The notes beneath the pieces were generated by a model, which saw only the letters and a program-made list of their open reading frames with translations, had not been told where the DNA came from and searched no databases. Below, in pieces: positions 1 through 5,709 of a DNA stretch of 9,409 bases. The stretch's first letter is position 1. Each line of letters starts with the position of its first letter. Source of the stretch: Oscillospiraceae bacterium (GTDB lineage Bacteria > Bacillota > Clostridia > Oscillospirales > Ruminococcaceae); NCBI GenBank assembly GCA_029240015.1, contig JARBTU010000047.1, positions 1-9,409 of the forward strand, written 5' to 3'. The position numbers and the translations under genes were made by a program.

Positions 1-2
1 TG

Positions 3-437
3 GTTGCAAGAAGAATGTCGATCAGATTGGAAGACGGAAGAATTCTTAAAAACGGCGACACATTTACGATGCCGAAATACGGAACCATTAAGTTCCAAAT
101 GTGCACAAACAACTGGGATACAGACACTTATACCGATGACGGTCAAGGAATTGCCGGTTCAAAAGTCTTTGAATACACACATGTAAAAAACAAAGAGCTT
201 TTCCTTCGTGTTGATACCATTAAATACTTCAAACCTGTTAAGTTCCACTTTACAAAAGGCGATTACAAAAAACTAACAGGCGTTGACAAAGTGCTATCTA
301 CTCCTCTTGAGAGTTTATCTATCAACTTTCCTATTGGCGCAACAGTTGAAGTAAAAGCTGTTGTAAAAGGTCAGGTTGTTGAGACCACCAATTTGTTTAT
401 TGACTCTTCTTTGGATTGGCATAACTGGAATTATTAA
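3..437 (+). CDS. C-terminal part of an unrecognised protein (5' end outside window)
   Basis: The frame is open to the left edge of the window (it reads V-A-R-R before the first Met at base 15). That ATG has no usable ribosome binding site at normal spacing, so I read this as the 3' end of a longer gene rather than a 140-residue protein. About 144 residues are visible. I do not recognise the family. The segment looks beta-rich and polar, with many Thr, Lys and aromatic residues, alternating hydrophobic stretches such as LFLRVDTIKYF, and an ending rich in Trp, Asn and Tyr (DWHNWNY). No hydrophobic segment long enough to span a membrane is seen. It is followed 60 bases later by a strong terminator, so it ends a transcription unit. 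An extracellular or phage-like beta domain is possible, but nothing visible proves it. Confidence 0.6.
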   Translation, partial: VARRMSIRLEDGRILKNGDTFTMPKYGTIKFQMCTNNWDTDTYTDDGQGIAGSKVFEYTHVKNKELFLRVDTIKYFKPVKFHFTKGDYKKLTGVDKVLSTPLESLSINFPIGATVEVKAVVKGQVVETTNLFIDSSLDWHNWNY

Positions 438-496
438 TTCCACACTTTATTAACTTCACAGATTCATCTCCAAAATTTTTGTTGATATACGAAAGA

Positions 497-531
497 GGGT
501 ATCATTCTGACGAGAATGATACCCTTTTTTT
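497..531 (+). terminator. Rho-independent terminator after the left-edge gene
   Basis: A perfect 12-bp stem (497-508 with 513-524) closes a four-base loop and is followed by seven T residues (525-531). It ends the + strand gene that stops at 437. The T run overlaps the stop codon of the minus-strand ABC ATPase gene (530-532). Read on the minus strand the same hairpin is followed only by a short mixed T-rich tract, so it may end that gene as well, less efficiently. Confidence 0.9.
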
Positions 532-1225
532 ATGCTAATACTCCAACTCTGCAATCCTCAACAATTTTCCCGTCCAAAATCTTGACAATCCGATTTGCCT
601 GAGCCGCAATTTCACTGTCATGCGTAATCAGTATTATGGTCTTCCCTTCCTTGTTCAGGTTCTTCAGGATTCCCATCACGTCTTCTCCGGACTTGCTGTC
701 TAAGTTGCCTGTCGGCTCATCCGCAAGGATGATGGGCGGCATTGCGGCGATTGCGCGAGCGATCGCCACACGCTGTTGTTGTCCTCCCGACATCTGTGTT
801 GGAAGATGATTCTTTCTGTTCTCCAAATTTACCTTTTTTAAAGCACTTAGGACAAGCTCTCTGCGCTTGGCTTTGTTCAACTTCCGATAAATAAGCGGTA
901 GTTCAATATTCTCCTGTGCATTGAGGCTTGGAATGAGGTTGAATCCTTGAAAGATAAAACCGATTTCCTTGTTCCTCACTTCCGAAAGGGCATTGTCTTT
1001 CATCTGTGCCACATCATTGTCTTCGAGATAATACTCTCCGCTGGTGGGTATATCCAAACACCCCAGTACATTCATCAAAGTGGATTTTCCCGAGCCTGAA
1101 CTGCCAACGATAGCTAAGAATTCTCCGCACTCTATATCAATCGAAACATCGTCCAATGCGCGGACTTCATTTTCTCCGGGATTATAGATTTTAGACACAT
1201 TTTTAATTTGAATCAGCTTTTTCAA
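530..1225 (-). CDS. ABC transporter ATP-binding protein, LolD/MacB type
   Basis: This is a 231-residue nucleotide-binding subunit of the LolD/MacB/FtsE-like class. Such subunits power export, lipoprotein release or peptide-sensing permeases at the cytoplasmic membrane. Visible motifs are Walker A GSSGSGKST (41-49), the Q-loop Gln93, the signature MSGGQQQR (145-152), Walker B IILADE (165-170), the NLDS D-loop (174-177) and the switch His202. The pattern ADEPTGNLDS is typical of this class. The start is a TTG; AAAGGG lies about 11 bases upstream and an in-frame stop lies eight codons above, so no longer ATG start exists. Family members usually sit next to a FtsX/MacB-like permease, but none is present on either side here: upstream is a gap and a divergent gene, downstream an opposite-strand gene. 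The ATPase call is firm; its substrate is unknown. Confidence 0.92.
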   Translation of the reverse strand: MKKLIQIKNVSKIYNPGENEVRALDDVSIDIECGEFLAIVGSSGSGKSTLMNVLGCLDIPTSGEYYLEDNDVAQMKDNALSEVRNKEIGFIFQGFNLIPSLNAQENIELPLIYRKLNKAKRRELVLSALKKVNLENRKNHLPTQMSGGQQQRVAIARAIAAMPPIILADEPTGNLDSKSGEDVMGILKNLNKEGKTIILITHDSEIAAQANRIVKILDGKIVEDCRVGVLA

Positions 1226-1330
1226 ACAACGAACATCCCTTTCACGTCACAAATTTTTTATTCAAAAATAGTATTCCTCAAAAGAGATTTTTTACATCTT
1301 GATTTTTATATTTTTTAATAATTATGATGC

Positions 1331-1359
1331 TTGACATAAAATATTTTAAATGTTAAAAT
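1331..1359 (+). promoter_or_regulatory. Sigma-A promoter for the ABC-F transcription unit
   Basis: A perfect -35 TTGACA (1331-1336) is separated by exactly 17 bases from the -10 TAAAAT (1354-1359, one mismatch to consensus). Transcription would start near 1366, leaving an untranslated leader of about 265 bases before the ABC-F start codon. This strong promoter followed by a long structured leader points to control by attenuation rather than by initiation. Confidence 0.82.
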
Positions 1360-1387
1360 AACGATGAAATCACAACAGTTTGGAGAT

Positions 1388-1606
1388 GGGAAGATGCGCA
1401 ATTTTTCTTGCTAACAATTCAAAATAAGGCATAATAAAATGAGAAGGCAACATCGGGTTGTTTATTTTGTTATGCTTATGCAAGAAAAGCGCATCCTCTT
1501 AAAAACCTTTTTATAAAAAACGGCTTTATTCTGTATTTGTTTTAAGCAAATACAGAATAGCAATGCTGTTGATTTGGGTTGCAAGAAGCGATTTTCTTGC
1601 GACCCA
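1388..1606 (+). promoter_or_regulatory. Ribosome-mediated transcription attenuator of the ABC-F gene
   Basis: Four segments can pair in exclusive ways. A (1394-1411, the leader ORF) pairs with B (1480-1494) through about 15 bp with one three-base bulge. C (1575-1587) pairs with D (1594-1606) to make a terminator. B can instead pair with D (1480-1488 with 1592-1600, nine perfect pairs, then one mismatch and three more pairs), which would break the terminator. Predicted logic: free translation of the leader lets A:B form, D pairs with C and transcription stops; a drug-stalled ribosome hides A, B takes D and transcription continues. An inner hairpin (1429-1440 with 1464-1475, CAAC/GTTG at the tip) sits inside A:B. 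A separate 13-bp hairpin (1527-1539 with 1547-1559) lies between B and C as a spacer. Confidence 0.72.
1394..1414 (+). CDS. Leader peptide MRNFSC of the ABC-F attenuator
   Basis: A six-codon ORF (ATG at 1394, TAA at 1412) is preceded by GGAG at 1382-1385 with eight bases of spacing, an ideal ribosome binding site. It starts about 28 bases after the predicted transcription start. Its whole coding sequence is also the left arm of a stem with 1480-1494, so ribosome occupancy would directly change leader folding. Very short leader ORFs of this kind precede several ABC-F and erm resistance genes, where drug-stalled ribosomes switch on the downstream gene. Assignment as a real translated peptide is inferred from the ribosome binding site and the folding logic. 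Confidence 0.65.
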   Translation: MRNFSC

Positions 1607-1616
1607 CTTTGTTTTT
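1575..1616 (+). terminator. Intrinsic terminator at the end of the ABC-F leader
   Basis: A 13-bp stem with one G-U pair (1575-1587 with 1594-1606) closes a six-base loop and is followed by a T-rich tract (1608-1616, interrupted by one G). It lies immediately before the AGGAGG of the ABC-F gene, so it can only serve to stop transcription before that gene. It is the off-state of the attenuator. Confidence 0.8.
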
Positions 1617-1630
1617 ATAGGAGGTAATCT

Positions 1631-3097
1631 ATGTCCCTTATTCATATTTCTAACTTGACCTTTTGTTATGATGGAAGCTATGACCCTATCTTTGAGAACG
1701 TTTCTTTTGGAATAGACACCGATTGGAAACTTGGATTCATCGGCAGAAACGGTCGGGGGAAAACCACCTTTCTCCGCCTGCTAATGGGCAAGTATGACTA
1801 CAGTGGTTCTATTTCTGCATCTGTATCATTCGACTATTTCCCTTTTGATGTAAACGATAAAACGCAGTTTACTATTGACGTCATCAATTTAATCTGCGCT
1901 GATTATGAGCTTTGGCAGCTAAACAAAGAGCTTTCCCTTCTGGATGTTTCTGAGGACGTTTTATATCGACCTTTTGAAACATTAAGCAACGGAGAGCAAA
2001 CAAAAGTTCTGCTCGCCGCTTTGTTTCTGAAACAAAATCATTTTTTACTGATTGACGAGCCAACCAACCACTTGGATGTAAGCGCAAGAAAAATTGTGGG
2101 AGATTATTTAAACACCAAAAAAGGCTTTATTCTCGTATCTCACGACCGCAGTTTTTTAGACACCTGTATCGACCATGTTTTATCTATTAACAAGACAAAC
2201 ATTGAAGTCCAGAAAGGAAATTTTTCCTCCTGGCAAAGCAATAAAGAGTGGCAGGATCAATTTGAGTTGAATGAAAATGAAAAGCTTAAAGGAGAAATTA
2301 AAAAGCTATCCGCTTCTGCAAAGCGAACTGCGACGTGGTCCAACGAAGTGGAAAAAAGCAAAATCGGAACAGGTGCTTATGACAGAGGATTCATCGGACA
2401 TAAAGCCGCTAAAATGATGAAGCGCTCCAAAAACATTAAGTCCCGTCAGCAAAAAGCGATTGGAGAAAAATCCAAACTTCTAAAAAATATCGAAACGGCA
2501 GAATCTCTTTCTATCAGACCACTTTCATATCCTAAAAACGCCTTGCTGGAACTAAGTAATATTGCTATTTTCTACGGAAAAAATCAGGTATGCAAAGACG
2601 TTGGTTTTACGATTAATCAAGGTGATCGAATAGCACTTTGCGGCAAGAATGGGTGCGGAAAATCAAGTATCCTAAAACTAATTAAAGGGTATCCTATCGA
2701 TTTTAACGGAGATTTAAATGTTGCAAGCAATCTTACGATCTCTTATGTAGCACAAGACACCTCTTTTTTAAAAGGAGCTCTGAAAGATTTTGCGGAAGAA
2801 AATCAAATTGATGAAAGCTTGTTTAAAGCAATCCTCCGAAAACTCGATTTTTCACGAATTCAGTTTGAGAAAAATATGGAGGATTACAGTGGAGGACAAA
2901 AGAAAAAGGTTCTGCTCGCCAAAAGCCTTTGTGAGGAGGCTCACCTTTTTATCTGGGATGAGCCGCTTAACTTTATAGACGTGCTTTCCCGAATTCAGAT
3001 TGAAGAACTGATTATGGCCCACCAGCCCACCATGCTGTTTGTGGAACATGATATCTCTTTTGTCCGCGCTGTTGCTACGGAGGAAATCCGAATATAA
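1631..3097 (+). CDS. Lsa/CplR-family ABC-F ribosomal protection protein
   Basis: This 488-residue soluble protein has two ATPase domains and no membrane segment, as in ABC-F proteins, which bind the ribosomal E site and dislodge antibiotics. Domain 1: Walker A GRNGRGKTT (38-46), signature LSNGEQ (118-123), Walker B LLIDEP (139-144, catalytic Glu143), switch His171. The charged linker at about 190-300 is the part that reaches toward the peptidyl transferase centre. Domain 2: Walker A GKNGCGKSS (338-346), signature YSGGQKK (419-425), Walker B LFIWDEP (439-445, Glu444), switch His473. The start WKLGFIGRNGRGKTTF and the EPLNFIDV segment are typical of the Lsa group, which gives resistance to lincosamides, streptogramin A and pleuromutilins; that spectrum is inferred from family. 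The start is supported by AGGAGG at 1619-1624. The upstream attenuator suggests drug-induced expression. Confidence 0.94.
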   Translation: MSLIHISNLTFCYDGSYDPIFENVSFGIDTDWKLGFIGRNGRGKTTFLRLLMGKYDYSGSISASVSFDYFPFDVNDKTQFTIDVINLICADYELWQLNKELSLLDVSEDVLYRPFETLSNGEQTKVLLAALFLKQNHFLLIDEPTNHLDVSARKIVGDYLNTKKGFILVSHDRSFLDTCIDHVLSINKTNIEVQKGNFSSWQSNKEWQDQFELNENEKLKGEIKKLSASAKRTATWSNEVEKSKIGTGAYDRGFIGHKAAKMMKRSKNIKSRQQKAIGEKSKLLKNIETAESLSIRPLSYPKNALLELSNIAIFYGKNQVCKDVGFTINQGDRIALCGKNGCGKSSILKLIKGYPIDFNGDLNVASNLTISYVAQDTSFLKGALKDFAEENQIDESLFKAILRKLDFSRIQFEKNMEDYSGGQKKKVLLAKSLCEEAHLFIWDEPLNFIDVLSRIQIEELIMAHQPTMLFVEHDISFVRAVATEEIRI

Positions 3098-3111
3098 ATT
3101 ACTTTAAACGC

Positions 3112-3273
3112 CTATCTGTCCTCTTTTTTTTGATCAAGAATCTTCAGTATCTTCTTTTCTGATTCTTGTGAAAGAAATATTTCTTCCGCTTCCATCTGAA
3201 TCTTTTTCAATTCATTAATTACATCTGTTATTTGATTAAACAATCTGTAATACATTTTTTGATAGTTGTCCAC
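3112..3273 (-). CDS. Small helical protein of unknown function (53 residues), divergent to XRE gene
   Basis: A 53-residue ORF starts at GTG (3273) behind a near-perfect ribosome binding site, GGAGGTGAT, with the GGAGGT at 3281-3286 and seven bases of spacing; this makes it a convincing gene despite its size. It ends 14 bases from the convergent ABC-F stop codon. The N-terminus is aromatic and amphipathic (YQKMYYRLFNQI, 4-15), followed by a charged stretch that should be helical (ELKKIQMEAEEIF, 21-33) and a Lys/Glu-rich tail. There is no signal peptide or membrane segment. It shares its upstream region and a palindromic operator with the XRE gene, so the two are probably co-regulated. I recall similar short proteins beside small regulators in Clostridia, but no function is known to me. 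A partner or antagonist of the regulator is a guess. Confidence 0.75.
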   Translation of the reverse strand: MDNYQKMYYRLFNQITDVINELKKIQMEAEEIFLSQESEKKILKILDQKKEDR

Positions 3274-3291
3274 TTTTATCACCTCCTACCT

Positions 3292-3316
3292 ATTCTAACC
3301 TGTTTTAGGTTAGAAT
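3292..3316. promoter_or_regulatory. Perfect inverted repeat, probable XRE operator
   Basis: ATTCTAACCT and its exact complement AGGTTAGAAT are separated by five bases (gtttt). This 10-bp perfect dyad lies in the 91-base gap between the two divergent small genes, six bases beyond the ribosome binding site of the minus-strand gene. Size, symmetry and place fit the binding site of a dimeric XRE-type repressor that controls its own gene and its neighbour. It has no T run and is not a terminator. Confidence 0.7.
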
Positions 3317-3342
3317 GCAATGCTCTAAAATGGATTATATTA

Positions 3343-3355
3343 AACTTGTTCTAGG
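3343..3355. promoter_or_regulatory. Degenerate second operator copy over the XRE ribosome binding site
   Basis: aacttgttctagg (3343-3355) matches 11 of 13 bases of the core of the palindrome, aacctgttttagg (3297-3309), 46 bases upstream. It runs into the AGGGGTGAT ribosome binding site of the XRE gene. It could be a weaker second site for the same regulator, acting on XRE transcription. Function is inferred. Confidence 0.4.
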
Positions 3356-3364
3356 GGTGATATC

Positions 3365-3589
3365 ATGTACAGCAGAATCCGAGAACTGAGGGAAGATAAG
3401 GACTTATCCCAAACCCAACTTGCCAAAATTTTAGGCATGTCGCAGACGGGATATTCAAAATATGAGACAGGAGAGAATGACGTTCCCACCAGCATTTTAG
3501 TTGCTATTGCCAACTATCACGAAACCAGTGCCGATTATCTTTTAGGTCTGACGGACGAGAAGAAGCCTTACCCAAGAAAAGCAAAATAA
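3365..3589 (+). CDS. Small XRE-family HTH transcriptional regulator
   Basis: The 74-residue protein is almost entirely one Cro/CI-type helix-turn-helix domain. The HTH core is at about 16-37, TQLAKILGMSQTGYSKYETG with the expected spacing, and the fifth helix ends in ADYLLGLTD (56-64), common in clostridial and phage-like XRE regulators. There is no effector or peptidase domain after it, only a short basic tail. The ATG follows AGGGGTGAT at 3353-3361. A perfect inverted repeat upstream and a second copy over its own ribosome binding site suggest that it represses itself and the divergent 53-residue protein. Whether it also affects the nearby ABC-F gene is unknown; no copy of the operator was noticed in that gene's leader. 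It is followed by a strong palindromic terminator. Confidence 0.9.
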   Translation: MYSRIRELREDKDLSQTQLAKILGMSQTGYSKYETGENDVPTSILVAIANYHETSADYLLGLTDEKKPYPRKAK

Positions 3590-3621
3590 TTTTTTTTAGC
3601 GAACAAATATTCTTAAACAAC

Positions 3622-3657
3622 AAGGGCGGTAAAAAGCAATTGCTTTTTACCGCCCTT
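3622..3657. terminator. Bidirectional terminator between XRE gene and purA
   Basis: A 36-base perfect palindrome (18 bases each way, centre between 3639 and 3640) carries a GC-rich base (AAGGGCGG) and an A/T inner stem. The plus side is followed by an A/T-rich tract and the minus side by a T-rich tract (TTGTTGTTT). It separates two convergent genes and can serve both. Confidence 0.85.
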
Positions 3658-3678
3658 AAAATATTTCTTATATTACTT

Positions 3679-4953
3679 TTATCTTTCGAGATTTTGAGTT
3701 CTTGCCGGACCCACGCCAACCATTGTAACCGGGCACTCGCACACTTCTTCAAGTCTCTTGATGTAATCCTTGCATGCCTGCGGAAGTTCATCAAATTTCT
3801 TGCAGCCCGATAGGTCTCCCGTAAAACCTGCGATTTCTTCATAAACAGGTTCACATAGAGCTAGTTCCTCCAGTGATGCAGGGTAATCTTTTAAAACGGA
3901 ACCGTCTTGTTTCTTATAAGCAACGCAGATTCTGAGCTCACCAATGTCACTTAACGTATCTAATTTATTGATAGCGAGTCCTGTCAATCCGTTCACACGA
4001 ACTGCATGACGCAAAATCACTGCATCAAACCAGCCTGTTCTTCTTGGGCGACCTGTGGTTGTTCCAAACTCGTTTCCGCGTGTGCGGATAGTCTCACCGA
4101 TTTCATCGTCAAGTTCCGTTGGGAAAGGACCTTTTCCTACACGAGTGGTATAAGCCTTTGCCACCCCAATCACTTCATCGATCGCTGTAGGACCGATTCC
4201 ACATCCTGTGCAGACGCCACCCGAAACCGGATGAGAAGATGTTACAAACGGATAGGTTCCCATGTCGATGTCCAAAAGTGTGCCCTGTGCGCCCTCAAAG
4301 AGGACGTTTTTATTTTGTTTGCAGGCTTCATAAGCCAAAACCGAAACATCAGCGATGTATTTAGACAAGCGCTTTCCGTATTCAATATATTCTTTAATAA
4401 TAGTATCAATATCCAGCGCCTCGACGCCGTAAATAGCTGTCAGAAGTTTGTTTTTCATCTCTCCTACTGATTTTGCTTTTTCTTCAAAAACGTCAGGATT
4501 TACAAGATCATACATTCTTAATCCGCAGCGTTCCGCCTTATCCATATAACAAGGTCCGATTCCCCGACGAGTTGTTCCGATCTCAGAACCGCCGCGCATT
4601 TTTTCAGAAAGCCCGTCCAATTCTATATGCCACGGCATGATTACATGCGCACGAGGATCAATGCGAAGGTTTTCACAATCAATGCCTCTTGCAACAAGTC
4701 CGTCTATTTCCTGCAAAATCCCTTTTGGGTCAATGACTACTCCACAGCCAATTAAGCAAGGAGTTCCTTTATAAAGAATCCCGGATGGAATCAGGTGAAG
4801 TTTGTAAACTTCTCCGTTATTTTCAACAGTATGACCGGCATTGTTCCCTCCCTGGGAACGGATTACAACGTCCGCACGCGATGCAAGAATATCAATGATC
4901 TTTCCTTTTCCCTCATCGCCCCACTGAACGCCGACTACAACTTTTGCAGGCAT
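3679..4953 (-). CDS. purA: Adenylosuccinate synthase
   Basis: The enzyme joins IMP and aspartate with GTP to form adenylosuccinate, the first committed step from IMP to AMP, in the cytoplasm. With the Met at 4953 the protein has 424 residues, normal for the family. The N-terminal loop QWGDEGKGK (10-18) carries the catalytic Asp13, and NNAGHT carries His41, at exactly the numbering used for the E. coli enzyme. GTTRRGIGP (126-134) helps bind IMP, GTTTGRPRRTGW forms the aspartate-binding region, and NKLD binds the guanine base. Starts farther upstream (4971 or 5031) would add residues the family lacks; the chosen start has GGGG seven bases before it. The gene stands alone and diverges from the spoVA operon. 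No purine riboswitch is seen in its leader of about 80 bases. Confidence 0.97.
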   Translation of the reverse strand: MPAKVVVGVQWGDEGKGKIIDILASRADVVIRSQGGNNAGHTVENNGEVYKLHLIPSGILYKGTPCLIGCGVVIDPKGILQEIDGLVARGIDCENLRIDPRAHVIMPWHIELDGLSEKMRGGSEIGTTRRGIGPCYMDKAERCGLRMYDLVNPDVFEEKAKSVGEMKNKLLTAIYGVEALDIDTIIKEYIEYGKRLSKYIADVSVLAYEACKQNKNVLFEGAQGTLLDIDMGTYPFVTSSHPVSGGVCTGCGIGPTAIDEVIGVAKAYTTRVGKGPFPTELDDEIGETIRTRGNEFGTTTGRPRRTGWFDAVILRHAVRVNGLTGLAINKLDTLSDIGELRICVAYKKQDGSVLKDYPASLEELALCEPVYEEIAGFTGDLSGCKKFDELPQACKDYIKRLEEVCECPVTMVGVGPARTQNLER

Positions 4954-5038
4954 TTGAAAACCCCATTTCATTAAAAACTCTTTTTGAATTATTTTCGATT
5001 GTGTCTTGCAAAATAATGAATTCGCAAACACATTGAAT

Positions 5039-5067
5039 ATTATAGCAACAATCTACTGTTTGTGCAA
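5039..5067 (-). promoter_or_regulatory. Promoter of purA, extended -10
   Basis: On the minus strand a perfect TATAAT (complement of 5039-5044) is preceded by TGC, making an extended -10, and 17 bases upstream lies TTGCAC (5062-5067), a poor -35. Transcription would start near 5032, about 80 bases before the purA start codon, which also supports the 4953 start over one at 5031. Confidence 0.75.
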
Positions 5068-5155
5068 CCGTTTGTTAAGCTTATCCTTAATATCTTCAAT
5101 AAAATTGATAGAATTCATATAAAATTAGTCATTTTAAAAATTTTTTTACATAATA

Positions 5156-5184
5156 GTTTATTTTTGAAAATATTAAATATACTA
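5156..5184 (+). promoter_or_regulatory. Candidate sigma-G promoter of the spoVA operon
   Basis: spoVA operons are known to be transcribed in the forespore by sigma-G. GTTTA (5156-5160) resembles its -35 and TATACTA (5178-5184) resembles its CATnMTA -10 with one mismatch; the spacer is 17 bases. The start would lie near 5191, about 60 bases before spoVAC. The region is very A/T-rich, so chance matches are easy and this is only a candidate. The rest of the 300-base purA-spoVAC gap holds the purA promoter and no further gene that I can see. Confidence 0.35.
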
Positions 5185-5253
5185 TTTATAGGAGCAATCA
5201 CATAAATATTTTTAGTTTTTATTACTTTTAGTATAAAACAAGGGGGATTATTT

Positions 5254-5697
5254 TTGAATTTAACCACTAAAGATTATGAGGAGATGAATAAAAAAGCATC
5301 TCCCAACACAAAAAGCTATATGACCATTCCTTGTGCATTCATTATAGGGGGCATCATCTGCACGATCGGACAAGCTCTTGTAAACCTTTATATGTATTGC
5401 GGGATGCAACAGGAACAAGCTTCCACCGTCGCATCGGTTTCGCTTGTATTTTTAAGCGCACTTTTGACAGGACTAAAGATTTACGACAACATCGCCAAAG
5501 TAGGCGGTGCGGGAACCCTCGTTCCTATTACAGGTTTCGCGAACGCAGTCGTTGCTCCTGCGCTTGAATTCAAAAGCGAAGGATTGATTTTGGGGCTCGG
5601 CGCCAAGATGTTTATTATCGCGGGCCCTGTCATCGTGTACGGCGTCACTGCCTCGGCTATTTATGGTGTTATTCTTTGTTTGTTTAATCTGGTTTAA
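5254..5697 (+). CDS. spoVAC: Stage V sporulation protein AC
   Basis: This is a 147-residue membrane protein of the SpoVAC/SpoVAEb family, part of the channel in the inner spore membrane that takes up Ca-dipicolinate during sporulation and releases it at germination. A cytoplasmic N-terminus of about 22 residues is followed by hydrophobic segments at roughly 23-46, 56-76, 86-104 and 118-146. Family marks are FIIGGIICTIGQ (29-40) and GGAGTLVPITGF (84-95). The start is TTG at 5254, supported by AGGGGG at 5241-5246 with seven bases of spacing; no in-frame ATG gives a full-length N-terminus. The gene is first in the operon, 12 bases before spoVAD. Expression in the forespore is expected from the family. 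Confidence 0.95.
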   Translation: MNLTTKDYEEMNKKASPNTKSYMTIPCAFIIGGIICTIGQALVNLYMYCGMQQEQASTVASVSLVFLSALLTGLKIYDNIAKVGGAGTLVPITGFANAVVAPALEFKSEGLILGLGAKMFIIAGPVIVYGVTASAIYGVILCLFNLV

Positions 5698-5709
5698 GGA
5701 GGGGCAAAT

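Noticed and set aside
2..1588. Shared 12-mer ggttgcaagaag at 2-13 and 1577-1588.
   Set aside because: One copy is in coding sequence and the other in the attenuator stem; the length is within what chance allows.
3133..3180. Possible terminator between the ABC-F gene and the small convergent gene (CAAGAATC / GATTCTTG).
   Set aside because: The eight-base stem has a long loop, lies inside the coding region of the small gene, and has no T run directly after it.
4006..4470. A 154-codon open frame antisense to purA.
   Set aside because: It lies wholly inside purA on the other strand, is Cys/Ser-rich in the way shadow frames are, and has no ribosome binding site.
4954..5031. Longer purA reading frame starting at 5031 or 4971.
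   Set aside because: The added residues have no counterpart in the family, the predicted transcription start is near 5032, and the Met at 4953 puts catalytic Asp13 and His41 at standard numbering.
4954..5038. Possible purine riboswitch in the purA leader.
   Set aside because: The leader is only about 80 bases and lacks the conserved loops and three-way junction; the guaB leader is shorter still.
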